DNA of 64,000 nt, from positions 558,001 through 622,000 of the forward strand of contig OZ345370.1 of assembly GCA_977006965.1 (NCBI GenBank). Reading direction: 5' to 3'. The notes beneath the pieces are model-generated. The model was not told where the DNA came from, ran no database searches, and was given only the letters and a program-made list of their open reading frames with translations. Below are positions 20,195 through 30,852 of the stretch, piece by piece; position 1 is the first letter of the stretch; every line of letters starts with the position of its first letter. The DNA is from Phymatolithon calcareum (Eukaryota; Rhodophyta; Florideophyceae; Hapalidiales). The position numbers and the translations under genes were made by a program.

Positions 20195-21547
20195 TCATGC
20201 ACCCTGTCCTGAAACTCGTTCCCTGAAGTACTCCTTTGACAGCGGCGTGGGGAGCATATACTTAATATCTGCGACCTGACAGTCAATAGCCTGTCGAATC
20301 ATTCGCATAATCTCCGGTCCAAACACATCACTATGAGACCCTGCGAAAAAGCCCCCCTCATCCACATACTTATCAGCAATGATATTGAAAAGTTGTCCCG
20401 GTTGAAACTCGTAATCCATCGACACGTCACCCAAAGTTTTTACACTTTTCGGCATGGGGTCGACCTTGACAGCGCCGCGCAATCCGAGAGGTCGATTGTG
20501 AAAGAATCGGTACCCTTGTAACGCGCGGTCGGTCTGACTTGTGGTGATCACAATGGGACCCGCCACTGGAAGCAAGTCACGAGTCATGCGCTCAAATGTT
20601 TCCCCCTCGGCCAGGCTCTCACTATCAATCGCACCTTGGAGAATGGTTGCACTATGAACCTTTTTGCGTAACAAATGCTTTGAATTTTTACCGCCGACAA
20701 GTGCGCGACATGTTGCGGCCGCTCCGAGCGAATGACAGACGAGATGAAACCTTGTTGTGGATGGGGCATACTCTTGTAGAAGGGCTAGCAAGTTGTGCAC
20801 ACCGTTCTCGCCGACAGCTTCGGAACGACGTTCGAATTGGCCGAAAACTCTGTCCTCAATTGGGCGGAACACTGTCGTTAATATTTTCTTTCCAAATCCA
20901 AACAATCCGCCCTCGGAGTAAGTGCTGATGACTTGTTCATCGGCCTCTTCTGCGCTTTCAGCGACACTGTCATCTTCCGATGGATTCTTGAGCAAGTGCT
21001 CTACCTTGTTCACATTTGCCTCCAATGCTCGCTCGCGCAGACCTGGTGCACCTTCGACAGCGGCGGCGCTAATCTGATGTAAGATTTGTTCAATGCGTTT
21101 TGCGGCAGGTGGGTCTGTTTTATGTAGACGTTTTGCAAGCTTTTCGATGCGAGCAGCATTGTCTTCAAAAGTTGACTCGTCGTCAATTTGTTCGTCGGCA
21201 CGACCGGAGCCTGGAGCACTGGGCCAGTGGACACCGATGAGGAGAGGATTCAGACTGCCGGATTGGGGTGGGTGATCGATATAGTCTTTCATGAAGCAGT
21301 CGAAGAACTTATCGTAAAAATCGATTTCTTCATTCTCGTGCTGTGTCGTCTTCCAGCCGTGGACGGCAATGACGACATCGGTGACGGGGTTCTTGGTGTC
21401 GGAGACGAGAGAGACAAGGGTGGGTGAGACAAATTTCTTATCGCCGTTATGTAACTCGGGAATTTCGTAGCCCTTCGAATCTGTCTCGTAGACCCAGTAG
21501 TGAAAAGCAGTGCCCGCGACAGGATACGAGATGGTTGTCATTTTCAC
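20195..21547 (-). CDS. Alpha/beta-hydrolase, copy 3, tail lost by frameshift
   Basis: 450 aa. The catalytic part is complete: AVHGWKTT (an HGWK variant of HGWN), LVCHSLGAAAT, TSQTDRA and AGSHSDVFGPE. After YFRERVSG the frame ends in a TGA. Compared with copy 2 there is one extra base near 20210; the lost tail can still be seen downstream, in two other frames, as DMDDAEPDKKTQTK and then PGWGCTFC. So this copy makes a hydrolase without the CaaX box, presumably soluble, or it is an early pseudogene. A TATA-like element is 127 nt upstream and ACACGCGTGT lies at 21870-21879. The FIST gene lies about 1.2 kb upstream on the same strand. Confidence 0.75.
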   Translation of the reverse strand: MKMTTISYPVAGTAFHYWVYETDSKGYEIPELHNGDKKFVSPTLVSLVSDTKNPVTDVVIAVHGWKTTQHENEEIDFYDKFFDCFMKDYIDHPPQSGSLNPLLIGVHWPSAPGSGRADEQIDDESTFEDNAARIEKLAKRLHKTDPPAAKRIEQILHQISAAAVEGAPGLRERALEANVNKVEHLLKNPSEDDSVAESAEEADEQVISTYSEGGLFGFGKKILTTVFRPIEDRVFGQFERRSEAVGENGVHNLLALLQEYAPSTTRFHLVCHSLGAAATCRALVGGKNSKHLLRKKVHSATILQGAIDSESLAEGETFERMTRDLLPVAGPIVITTSQTDRALQGYRFFHNRPLGLRGAVKVDPMPKSVKTLGDVSMDYEFQPGQLFNIIADKYVDEGGFFAGSHSDVFGPEIMRMIRQAIDCQVADIKYMLPTPLSKEYFRERVSGQGA

Positions 21548-21673
21548 GAAGAGGTGCGGTCACTGTAAGATGTTGTTGTTGTGATGGGCACTTGGTGAGA
21601 AGAGCGGCTTGCGAAGGAAATATGAGCGCTGAGGTTGAGCACAACCAGAACTGAAGGCGATGGAGAGGATCAT

Positions 21674-21683
21674 GATTGTTTAA
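21674..21683 (-). promoter_or_regulatory. Conserved TATA-like element, hydrolase copy 3
   Basis: TTAAACAATC on the minus strand, 127 nt before the ATG. It differs by one base from the form in copy 1. Confidence 0.45.
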
Positions 21684-21684
21684 G

Positions 21685-22766
21685 TAAGGTCGATGTTCCT
21701 CACCTCATCCGTCAGAAAAATCTAATGTTTACAATATGTGTCCACATTCCACTTACGCAACCAAGTAGGTACATCCAGGATTTGTGTAATGACACGGAGC
21801 ACAACCATGTGTTTCGGCACCCAGATACTGTACTGGTTTCCTGGTGACACAAATTAAATTATCACGTTCACACGCGTGTAAACTTGGAATTTGTGTCAAA
21901 GAATCGTCCTCCTTTCCTCTCTCATCATATATATGATATCTATCAATAAAAAAAGGATTGGGTAGAATGTTTTCTGCTGCAAATGAATTTACCTCGTTGG
22001 AATTTCGGTCGTATCATCATATAGTGGAATTATGTTTTGGGAAGACACGGGAAGCCACTACTGGACAGTACACGAACACCGACCCGTAATTGTGGATAAA
22101 TCATACAGTGCATGATTTTCCGAAGGATGATCTATAACGAAAATATTAGATGCCGAGCTTTATTGCACATTGATGGTAGCTGTTCTTGCTATCTGTGCGT
22201 GAAGACACATGCACTTGTTAGTAGAGGATACGTGCATGCGTTAGTAGAGAAATTCGAATTAAGGAAGTCATATGCGTTGGGAGCTTTTAAATAAATCAAT
22301 ACATATTCCCATACCCAAGATGTGCACCGTAGCGTCAATGTTGCGGAATGGGTCTTTTCTCGGCGATGCATGAGTCGAAAAGACTTGAAATTTCGATCAA
22401 GAAATACTCACCTGAAGTGATCTAATTACCTCCCAGACCAAACTGCAGGTCATCCAGTTGTACACAAGATCCGTTCGGACCTTGCTTGGCACCAATAATT
22501 TTGTGACTTGCATTGTTTCTAATTGCTCTCCTCCCCCTCGAGGCCCCTCAGGGGACCAGAGGTGGATTTTTGAAGACCGCCGAACCGTGAAACATCTACC
22601 ATGAGAAAACAATCCAAATTTTCTTGCCCCGTATGTAATTTTTAAATAAAAATCTACTTCTCTTCTCTTCTTCATTGCTTTCTTCAGTCTTCAATATACT
22701 GCTAAATTGAGGACACTTGGTTGAGTAGCATTTTGTAACGGGGAGTAATTTAGTGAGCAGCCCTTC
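21685..22766. other. Spacer between FIST A and hydrolase 3
   Basis: About 1.1 kb without a gene. Bases 22430-22680 carry, in reverse, a dispersed repeat also seen at 31225-31500, 36215-36480, 33845-34020, 51018-51200 and 53190-53290. The perfect hairpin present in units B and C is absent here. Confidence 0.55.
21870..21879. promoter_or_regulatory. ACACGCGTGT palindromic element upstream of copy 3
   Basis: Perfect 10-bp palindrome about 323 nt before the hydrolase ATG, equivalent to 17053-17062. Confidence 0.35.
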
Positions 22767-24332
22767 TCATCGTTCTTCCCTATCGCCTGCCGACGCATCA
22801 AGCGACGATGAAGGAAATCTTCCGTAAAACAAAACATACAACGCTGAAGAAGAGTGCGTAAATGTGCTCGCCGCAAAACCAACCCCGCGAATAGGAAAAT
22901 GACATTCAAACCCGGGTGCCGGAAGAGGTCCCATTTGCCCTGCACAACCTAACGACGACACGGGAACCCTGAATCGCTCTTTGAACAGTCGCCGATCAGT
23001 ATCACTCTCCACATCTCCATACAAATTCACCCCCCTCTCTGTGTCGGCCATAACAATTCCCCCAATGAGTTTCAAACCATTCATCGAATTTGTCACTCCT
23101 TCAAGGCCCTGTCGATCAAACAACACCCCCAATTCATCCCGGGCCGACTTCTCATCACGCACTTGAAACCTAGCTCGACTTCCAAGTCGCACAGCGCTTC
23201 CCTCCACCGCCAGCGACCGTGTAGCCTCATTGAACCCTACTACCTTTCGCACCACCATATCCGCCTCCACATTATTCCGTCCCTTATCCTCCACACCAAG
23301 CTCCTTCTCCGTGACCATCCTGTCCGCCATCGTCTCCACCTCAATCCCGAATAGGAGATACTTTCGCGCAAGCTGTCTATCCGCCTCGGAGATCATCTCC
23401 GTATGATCCCACATATCCAACAACTGCATGGGCGCAGCCTCCGCCTGTGTGGGCGTGTCAATTTCGCGCGCTTTCGTCACCTCCGTCGAACCTCTCACTT
23501 CTGTCACCTCCATCAACGGACCCACTCCACGCGCACCCTGCGCCAGCATGACATTGACGCGCACATCATCACTCGATATCGCAACCCCGACCACACCGTC
23601 ACTGTGCGCCCCCTGATTGTCAAACACGTACGCCTCATGCAGCGCGTTCATCTGCCCTGCGACGGCGCCAACTTTCGGCGAGAGCGGGAAGCCGAAATCC
23701 AACCCTGCCAGCAGGTCGAGCGTGCGTTCGTAATCCGGATGCTGGAACACGACGAATTGAAGCGCGTCACGCGGCTTCTCGTCAATACTCTCCTCTTGCA
23801 ATGCGTCCTTGTCGGATAAGCCGATAAGCTGCCACCATGCCTGCTGCGGCGCGTCAATGTCAAGCTCTTTGACAGCGGGGATGCGGAAAGGATGAATGCG
23901 AGTGCCGTCGGGCAGATGCAGCAGAGCAACAGACACGACGGCATCCGACGGAGATGTGGAAAACGAACCGGAGGTGCAGCCAAGGAGATAGGTGGACGGG
24001 GAGAGAATGCGACGGAATGCCAGAGTTCGACGCGCGACCTCAACGACGCGGCGCATCTCGTTGGACGCCGTTTCCTCCGCGCATGTCTGCACGAAGAGGA
24101 AGGCGATGGTGGCGCACACGTCCGCACGCACGAAGGGCGCGCTTGCTGACGCCACTGCCTCGCGGACGGCGGACGCGACCTCCGTTTGGCGCGATTCACC
24201 CGCGGCGAATACGGGCGCTGCAGCATATGGCACAAGTTTCGCGCGCCGCCGGGGGCATCTTCGGGATGACGGCGGTGCAAGACGAGGGAAGCATGGAGGT
24301 CGGAATGGGGATAGGAAGGTTAGGTTGTCCAT
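22767..24332 (-). CDS. FIST-domain protein, copy A (intact)
   Basis: 521 aa from the ATG at 24332. That start is chosen because MD-x-[LI]-TFLSPFRPPC is the first sequence shared by all three copies; the frame is open to 24431. FIST_N marks: LLGCTSGSFS (about residues 116-125), GLDFGFPLSPKVGAVAG, then VVGVAISSDDV and AQGARGVGPLMEVTEV. FIST_C marks: LKLIGGIVMADTERG and VPVSSLGCAGQMGPLPAPG (about 453-473). FIST domains are small-ligand-binding sensory domains, found in bacterial signalling proteins and in some eukaryotes; the ligand here is unknown. The Ser/Pro/Arg-rich N-terminus of about 45 residues with PYAAAPVFAA looks like a plastid transit peptide. The hydrolase copy 3 lies downstream on the same strand. 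Confidence 0.82.
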   Translation of the reverse strand: MDNLTFLSPFRPPCFPRLAPPSSRRCPRRRAKLVPYAAAPVFAAGESRQTEVASAVREAVASASAPFVRADVCATIAFLFVQTCAEETASNEMRRVVEVARRTLAFRRILSPSTYLLGCTSGSFSTSPSDAVVSVALLHLPDGTRIHPFRIPAVKELDIDAPQQAWWQLIGLSDKDALQEESIDEKPRDALQFVVFQHPDYERTLDLLAGLDFGFPLSPKVGAVAGQMNALHEAYVFDNQGAHSDGVVGVAISSDDVRVNVMLAQGARGVGPLMEVTEVRGSTEVTKAREIDTPTQAEAAPMQLLDMWDHTEMISEADRQLARKYLLFGIEVETMADRMVTEKELGVEDKGRNNVEADMVVRKVVGFNEATRSLAVEGSAVRLGSRARFQVRDEKSARDELGVLFDRQGLEGVTNSMNGLKLIGGIVMADTERGVNLYGDVESDTDRRLFKERFRVPVSSLGCAGQMGPLPAPGFECHFPIRGVGFAASTFTHSSSALYVLFYGRFPSSSLDASAGDREER

Positions 24333-24570
24333 TTGGGGGAGACTATGCTCGTTGCGGGATGTGCATTGAAATTTGCATGCATGGAGGAGGAGATTCCCCG
24401 ACCTCGAACATGCGGATTTGAAGCTGACCAATTATTGCGGACCACGCACTGCACGTGTGTGGTGTTCCTTGACATAGGATGCATTTGGTGATGATTCTGT
24501 GCTCTTGCGAAGAATGCAACTGATGGATTGCATTTCTGTTTAATTGAAGCTCCCTCTATCAATTATCATT

Positions 24571-25525
24571 GAGGAAATTCACTACATGGCCACCAAAAAT
24601 TGGCAAAATTCACTACATGGCCATCTCTAGCCATATCTACTACTCACCCCTAGCCAAGGGTACTATCATAACTCACTCTAGCCAAAACTACTACTCATCC
24701 GTTTGTCAAAGCAATCTATGGGACAGTAGAATTTATTGCGCGCGCTACTCTCTACGCTTTAGATCCTTTTCGCAAGCAGCATCTCCGTCATCGCAGGCGG
24801 TAAGATCGATAATCATGCACTGAGCCGCTTTGTCGACGTGTTTTCGTCTCGCCTCGACGACGTTGTGGATGTTGGGTCTCTTGCATGTCTGCGAAAAGTG
24901 ACCAGTGTTTCCGCACGAGGAGCAGTGACAGGCTCTCATTTCGGACGGCAAGTAGGGCCTCTTGCGCTTGCGGCCTGGCTTAGCCGCAAGGTCAAACGGC
25001 ACCAAATCATCCTGTACGAGCTGGTCTCCAGTGACTGCAACACGCGTGATGCTGCCCGCATGCTGCTTGGCCCACGTTCTCAACGTCCATACGTCCCCGA
25101 ACCAGTGCTCGTTTCACGAGTCGAATGACACCCGATGCTGCAACAAGCGCCTAGAATCGTACAAAAGTGCAGCGACGACGTGGCTACATTGCCGTTGGTG
25201 CTCGTCAAAGTGGCGGTAGGAACACGTAGCACCGTAATCGCTGCTAACTGTCATCTTGAATGGTGTCTCTTGTCCATCGACGTGTTGTGGGAGATCACGT
25301 CAAAGCTTGATCCAGCGTAGTCGCACAACCGTAGCACGAGCTTCTTCTTTTTCATGATTTCGGAGTGTTTAGTGCAGGAGTGTTGTGTGTTGAGCGTTGC
25401 AGATGAACACAACAACGTGCTTACAGAGTACCGTCGTATTCGCAACGGATGAGTAGTATATTTGGCGAGAGATGGCCATGTAGTGAATTTTTGCACTTTT
25501 TGGTGGCCATGTAGTGAATTTCCTC
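24571..25525 (-). mobile_element. Mutator-like (MULE) element, 955 bp, with TIRs and 10-bp TSD
   Basis: The terminal inverted repeats of about 58 bp start GAGGAAATTC and each contain AAATTCACTACATGGCC twice. AATTATCATT flanks both sides (24561-24570, 25526-25535). The empty site in the related LINE at 57745 confirms insertion. TSDs of 8-11 bp and long TIRs are typical of MULEs. The interior encodes only the end of a MULE transposase (see next entry), so it cannot move by itself. Confidence 0.85.
24745..25245 (-). pseudogene. MULE transposase C-terminal remnant (SWIM + zinc knuckle)
   Basis: Reading the minus strand, a degenerate SWIM finger (ATCSYRHFDE...QCSHVVAALL; the second Cys of CxC is Tyr) near 25130-25240 ends at a stop. 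It is followed in another frame, from 25083, by a Lys/Arg-rich segment and a CCHC knuckle CSSCGNTGHFSQTC. That order of SWIM then knuckle is the usual end of MULE transposases. The DDE catalytic core is missing, and there is at least one frame break. Confidence 0.7.
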
Positions 25526-25769
25526 AATTATCATTGCACCTGAGAGACTTTTCATTGCGCCACAATCCTTCGCTTAAATTCTCATTTAAGTAGTTGATTT
25601 CGGACATTTTCTTTTGGACAGTATCAACTGCCATTTTCAGCATCTCTTTTTGAATATCGGAAAGTCGTGGTTTGGGCATTAAGTTTGAAATATCCTTGAG
25701 GGCTTCATCTAATTCAGAATCTTCGTTTCTTGCTTGCTCTTGCCAGGAGTATGGGAAGCGGTGAAATAA

Positions 25770-26401
25770 CTAGTGCGTGCAAAGAAGCCTGTGCTTCACT
25801 TTTTTGAGTGTGAGAAATGGTGGTAGCTCATACTTGATGGGCTGAGCAGGGCGCCGGCCCTCCCGTCCAGCGGCTTTAAGAGGGAGACATGCATCCCATT
25901 CTTCTTTTGCTTTCTTCTGCGTTCTTGCGTTTACATTTGTTTTAGCATCTAGGTTGCGCGCAAATATCTCTGTAGAGGTACAGAGAAGAGCTTTGTGAAG
26001 CTCATTGTTTGTCGCGTTCAATATTGCCAGTCGTGCTGTGCCCTTGGGAAGCTCAAGTGCCTGTTTTCTTCGAAATTTCTGTGCTGTTATGAACTTGGAG
26101 CTCAAATGTGCTTGGCGTTGTTGAATGGACTCCAGGCGGCATATTCCTCGAAAGCGGGCCTGCATATTCTTGCACCAGGTGCCGAACATTCTTGAGAACA
26201 GGTTGCTCTCTAGAGCGTCCTGTGCGCGGAGGATGTTACTCATCAGGTCTGTGAACGAGAGAAGATACTCCGTCATTGGCCGGACGAGCGCCTTATATAG
26301 TCTTAAGCATGTCGAGGGTGCGACCCTTTTCCGTGGAATCCGATGTTTCCGAGAACCATCAATCGATTCTGTGCAGCATCTATTCTGGAAAGCGTAGAAG
26401 A
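25770..26401 (-). pseudogene. LINE reverse transcriptase fragment (thumb and C-terminal part)
   Basis: The frame includes RLYKALVRPMTEYLLSF, SNILRAQDALESNLFSRMFG and later NVNARTQKKAKEEWDACLP. The 'lyk.lvrP.leY' pattern is the segment after the catalytic palm in non-LTR reverse transcriptases. The YADD-containing palm is missing because the copy is 5'-truncated. It is a close relative of the copy at 60703-61545. Confidence 0.75.
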
Positions 26402-26489
26402 AATGCAACTGATGGTTGTATGCGATTTTGGGCTTTCGAACGGAACCGTCGCACAATATTGACTCTATCAATGGACAGTGCTTTTAAAT

Positions 26490-28080
26490 GAGCAGTTGTT
26501 TTCGCGTTCTTATCATTACATAATTAGAGACACACGCAGGGTTCAACTTTTCTTTGCCTCGTTTTTCACCAATTGAACATGCCACTCGCGAGTAGAGGAA
26601 GCTTTCCTCTCTCTGTAAGTCAGCGCTTCCCATGGCTTTTTCTTTCTCTCTTTATTGCGGAACATGACTTTTTCATTCCTATGATAGAATAGAAGGAATT
26701 GACTGAGGGCGAACGTCCAATAGTGGCCATGCCTGGAGTTCATTGTCGAGACCGCAACAATTTGCGGGATTCGGAAGTTAAGCAAGAGATTTGAGAAGAC
26801 ATGAGAGGAGAGATCGATATTTGTTTTTGAGCAAAGTTTATTTAAAAGCCCCACAGACTTCCGAAGATATGGGCAAGGCTTCCTCAGTTGCTACCTATCT
26901 TTGTGTAGCTTACGAAAACGCACCGTCAGAGGGGCGGGCGGAAAAACTGGAGAGATCGATATGAAATGGTGACTGCTGAACTGCAGCAGAAACCGCATAA
27001 CCGGATCACTCTTCGGCATTTATCAGAAGACATGTGGATTTGTGGTGCAAATGGGATTCGTTAGTGTATTCAATTTACCTTCCACGTAGTCTACAATAAT
27101 CTTGGTAGACTCTTTACAAAAAAACACTATAAAAGGCTCTGAACTCATCCATAGAACTCCATCTATGGAGTTCGGCGAGCTAGTACACCCCAACGAATAT
27201 TATTGCTTCACACCATTCCGACGGTCAAGGTCCCTAGGCCTTGACCCGTTGAGGGTCACACGAAACTCCAAAGGGTCCCCTTGTATTCAAAGGACCACCA
27301 AGTTTAATTGCGATATACTATTCGTTCTTCCACTCCAAAGCGTTCCTGATAAAGGAAGAACGGAAACCTAATCTTTACGACAATTATAAGGTCGTCAGCT
27401 GGCGTTGAAACAGGTGGACTGAAACGTCATGTCAACCAAAATTTTTACCGTTGTTATGCTCAGACAAGGAGACCAGCAGCAGGAGGACCCATCTTTTATT
27501 CAAGAGAACGTGGTCTCGGAAGCAAGATCGATCCAAGAAGAGAAGCTTCTTGATCGACACAGCAGCGTATGCCTCAAGTTTATTCTAACGACGACAATTG
27601 GCATAGATATCGAAGAGTATACGTATGGGGCTCCCATCAATAAAATTTCGAACGATTGGAAGAGAAGGAGGAATTCGCAATATGTACTTTTGTCGAACGC
27701 TCGATGCAATATGGACTTCAATACGATATCACCGAGCAATATGCATTGCAATACACGTTCTGTCGCCTGAATCAACTGTCAATCCACAACAACATCCAGT
27801 GATTTACTGTAAAAAAGTATTGAACAATGCACTAGATTTCAAAAGTTGGCAACGCTGCTATCACCCAACTATTCCTGCTGGAGCAAATGAGCTTGCATAC
27901 GCTCTTCAGCTCGTTTTCCTCTGGCACCGTTAATAGCCTTGTTCACCTACTGGACGTCCCAGAATCTCTCAATAAAACGAAGAGAGACGAGCACTTCATA
28001 CAGGTGTGGAGTCATCGCTCTTCGATTCTCCGTCAACACGTACTTCGCGATGCCCACAAGCGCTCAACCACGAATGAAAT
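26490..28080. other. 1.6 kb without a recognisable gene
   Basis: The longest plus-strand frame (27429-27770, 113 codons) has no family motif I recognise. A TATA-like CTATAAAAG at 27128 precedes a small hairpin (GAACTCCAT-CT-ATGGAGTTC, 27152-27171), but no convincing coding frame follows. It may be an old transposon body. Confidence 0.4.
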
Positions 28081-28084
28081 CACA

Positions 28085-28380
28085 GTTGAAGTGTGGTAAA
28101 ACTGCCTCCGCGCACCTGTGCGCATATTTCGGTATGATACAGGCAGGAATGTTGAGGTCGCCGGTTCGAGTCCTGTCACAAGCAAGAGTTGAATTAACGT
28201 TCCGCAAAGGGCACACGGATGTCGCCGTGGAGTGGTGTGCAGCAGTACTAGCGCGAAGCAGATACGCGAGTACCAGGAATGGATCCATATCAGGAACATT
28301 TAGAGGACCCCTAGATGTTGAATAATGTACACTTTGTGTAATTCGAATAACCTGCAATAAACAAACAAACAAACAAACAG
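28085..28380 (+). mobile_element. tRNA-derived SINE, copy 1
   Basis: A Pol III A box fits TGGTAAAACTG at 28094-28104 and an exact B box GGTTCGAGTCC is at 28164-28174. The body is followed by CCTGCAATAAA and a tail of AAAC repeats (28364-28380). Related copies are at 51715-51990 and, degraded, at 46225-46400. Confidence 0.65.
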
Positions 28381-28601
28381 TTGAAGTATTCTTGCAACGA
28401 AGATGTTTCCTTGCGTTGCTTCGCCAATCGCTCAGCCATGCTGAGAAATATTGAAGAGCCGCTTGACGTAGAAACTCCTTCATTAGCGGTAGGTGCTGGC
28501 TTCTGCAACAGAGCGACAGCCTGTCTCTCTTCATCGCTCAGACTTTCAAACGCCCCCTTCTGGATTTTGACGACATCCAATTCGAACGTCGGATTAGGCA
28601 C
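28381..28601 (-). pseudogene. hAT transposase fragment
   Basis: The minus frame VVKIQKGAFESLSDEERQAV, continuing ALLQKP...LSMAERLAKQRK, matches in order the hAT transposase at 58189-59673 (VVKIQRNEIDTLTDEERAAC...SLSMAEIFEKRKRR). Only this roughly 70-residue segment, upstream of the dimerisation region, remains. Confidence 0.6.
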
Positions 28602-29399
28602 GATCCTTGCATCAGAAGCGATGAGAGAATCGGCGACATATCCGCATCGGACTGTAAGTGGACTTGAAACCGCCCAGCACGGTTTTGTTTCGGACAGGCC
28701 AAGAGGAAAATTTTGGACTCTGGACAGGGTGTGGATCGGAAAGGACCCATTTTTCGGATTCGGATCGTCGTCGATCCGTCCGGTCCTAGCCCTAGCAAAG
28801 CTGCGGCGCTAAAACTGAGCTGGAATTTTACGGATTGAGCGGATCAACGGAGCGACAAAGAGAGTATCAGCTGGAACGCATCTCCGCTACAGTCTCACGA
28901 GTGTTTCTCAGGGCGTTTAAGACATTCCAAACTCAAACAATCCTACATTTTGGATTACCTTCTTCGAATTTTCTATCACATTTCCATTTCGACGCCTCGT
29001 GACGACGGGCTTATCCCACCTCGTACAGTACCAACTGCACTGCGCATTGCATTCCAAGTGAATAGGTATAACAAAAGACAGAAGCACGCGTCTGGACAAG
29101 AATGGTGCTCTCATTTGACGCTCGTCCAATAGTGCTTATTGCCAATATTTATATCATTTGTGGGTGAAACACTGTAGTAATATATTGTACATTGACATTG
29201 CAGAATAAGAATAACACTAGTTTTAATACCCCTGTCGAATAGTACTTGCCTTTTAACGATTCTCTATAAGCAAAAGTTTCCATAAATTGCGGAAGACAAA
29301 CTATTAAAATCATTTCTCAAGATAGTGTACATCCCTACCAAGCAGCTAAGTCTGCGTCTTCTTACCCGGTTTCGCATCGTCCTTATCATACACCTTGTC

Positions 29400-30719
29400 C
29401 TAATACCGTTCCTCGAAGTACTTCTTCGACAGCGCAGTGTCCAGCTTATACTCACCATTCTTGACCTGACAGTCAATAGCCTGCCGCATCATTCGCATAA
29501 TCTCCGGTCCAAACACGTCACCATGAGACCCTGCGAAAAAGCCCCCCTCATTCACAAACTTGTCTGCTTCGATATTGAAAAGTTGTCCCGGTTGAAACTC
29601 GTAATCCGCCGACACGGCACCCAATACTTTTTCATTTGACGGCATGGGGTCGACCTTTTCAGCACCGCGCAATCCGAGAGGTCCATCGCGAAAGACTTTG
29701 AACGCTTTTAACGCGTTGTCGCTCTGACTTGTGGTGACCACAATGGGACCCGCCACTGGAAGCTAGTCACGAGTCATTCGCTCATACGTTTCCCCCTCGC
29801 CCAAGGAGTCACTCTCAATCGCACCCTGGAGAATGGTTGCGCTGTGAACTTTTTTGCGTAGTAAATAGTTTGAATTTTTACCGCCAACAAGAGCGCGACA
29901 TACTGCGGCCGCTCCGAGCGAATGACAGATGAGATGAAACCTTGTTGTGAACGGGGCACACTCTTGTAAAAGTGCTAGCAGGATGTGCACACCGTTCTCG
30001 CCGACAGCTTCGGAACGACGTTCAAATTTACCGAAAACTCTGTCATCAATTCGTCGGAACACTGTGGTTAAGATTTTCTTTCCAAATCTAAACAATCCTC
30101 GGATGACTTGTCCATTGGCCTCTTCTGCGCTTTCAGCGATAATGTCATCTCCCGCTGGATTTCTGCCCAAGTTCTCTCCGTTGTTCACATTTGCTACCAA
30201 TGGCGACCCGGGCAGACTTGGTGCACCATCGACATCGGCGGCCCCAATCTGATGTAAGATTTGCGTATTCCGGTTTTCGTTTGGTGGCGCCGTCTCCCGT
30301 AGAATTTTTGCAAGCTTTTCGATGCGCGCAACATTGTCTTGAAAAGTTGACTCGTCGATACGTTCGTCGGCACGACCGGAGCCTGGAGCACTGGGCCAGT
30401 GGACACCGATGAGGAGAGGATTCAGTCGATCGGATTGGGATGCGAAATTGATATCGTCTTTCATGAAGGCGTCGAAGAACTTATCGTAAAAGTCGATTTC
30501 TTCATTGCCGTACTGTGGTGTATTCCAGCCGTGGATGACAATGACGACATCGGTGACGGGGTTGGTGGTGCTGGAAACGGACGAGACAAGTTCGGATAAG
30601 ACAAATTCCGGTTGGCCGTTTTGCAACTCTGGGACCTCGTAGCCCATCGAATCTGTCTCGAAGACCCAGTAGTGATGATCAGTGTCGGCGATGGGATACT
30701 TAATGGTTGTCATTGTCAC
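29400..30719 (-). pseudogene. Alpha/beta-hydrolase, copy 4 (nonsense mutations)
   Basis: The start MTMTTIKYPIAD and blocks IHGWNTPQ, LICHSLGAAAV, TSQSDNA and AGSHGDVFGPE are all present. The frame is cut by a TAG at 29763-29765, where other copies read RDLLP, and resumes in the same frame to a second TAG at 29400. Past that, the tail DKVYDKDDAKPGKKTQT continues to a third TAG. All three are amber codons. Without readthrough the product would stop before the conserved Asp and His. It has a TATA-like element 124 nt upstream, like the intact copies. Confidence 0.85.
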
Positions 30720-30842
30720 GAAGAGATGCGATCACCTGAAGATGTTGTTGTGATGGGCAGTTGGGGAGAACAAGGGCTTGGGAAGGAGTTTTGATCGCAG
30801 AGGTTGAGCACAATCACAACCGAAGGCGAGGGAGGCGATCAT

Positions 30843-30852
30843 GGTTATTTAA
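30843..30852 (-). promoter_or_regulatory. Conserved TATA-like element, hydrolase copy 4
   Basis: TTAAATAACC on the minus strand, 124 nt before the ATG. An ACACGCGTGC element is at 31024-31033. Confidence 0.4.

Larger units (their letters stand above)
19470..24560. repeat. Duplicated unit A (hydrolase 3 + FIST A)
   Basis: First of three tandem copies of a roughly 4.5-5-kb segment; the others start near 28640 and 34020. Order along the minus strand is FIST gene, then spacer, then hydrolase gene, then a conserved downstream flank. Unit A holds the only intact FIST frame. Exact boundaries are estimated by eye. Confidence 0.8.
24513..26415 (-). mobile_element. 5'-truncated LINE with 14-bp target duplication, hosting a MULE
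   Basis: AATGCAACTGATGG stands at both borders (24513-24526 and 26402-26415), and the sequence without the insert is found intact near 33690 in unit B. The inserted LINE runs on the minus strand and keeps only the end of the reverse-transcriptase ORF and the 3' region. Its 3' part is split by the Mutator-like element at 24571-25525. A second copy of the same LINE family at 57700-61545 gives the uninterrupted sequence. The element lies about 180 nt upstream of the FIST A start. Confidence 0.85.

Noticed and set aside
23648-24280. 210-codon minus ORF overlapping FIST A in another frame
   Set aside because: Arg/Pro/Ser-rich frame-shadow of a GC-rich coding region.
24333-24431. 33-residue N-terminal extension of FIST A
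   Set aside because: Not shared by copies B and C; common sequence begins at the MD-x-[LI]-TFLSP start.
27429-27770. 113-codon plus ORF
   Set aside because: No family signal or context that supports translation.
28085-28380. SINE read as a functional tRNA
   Set aside because: The A and B boxes are 70 nt apart and no cloverleaf forms.
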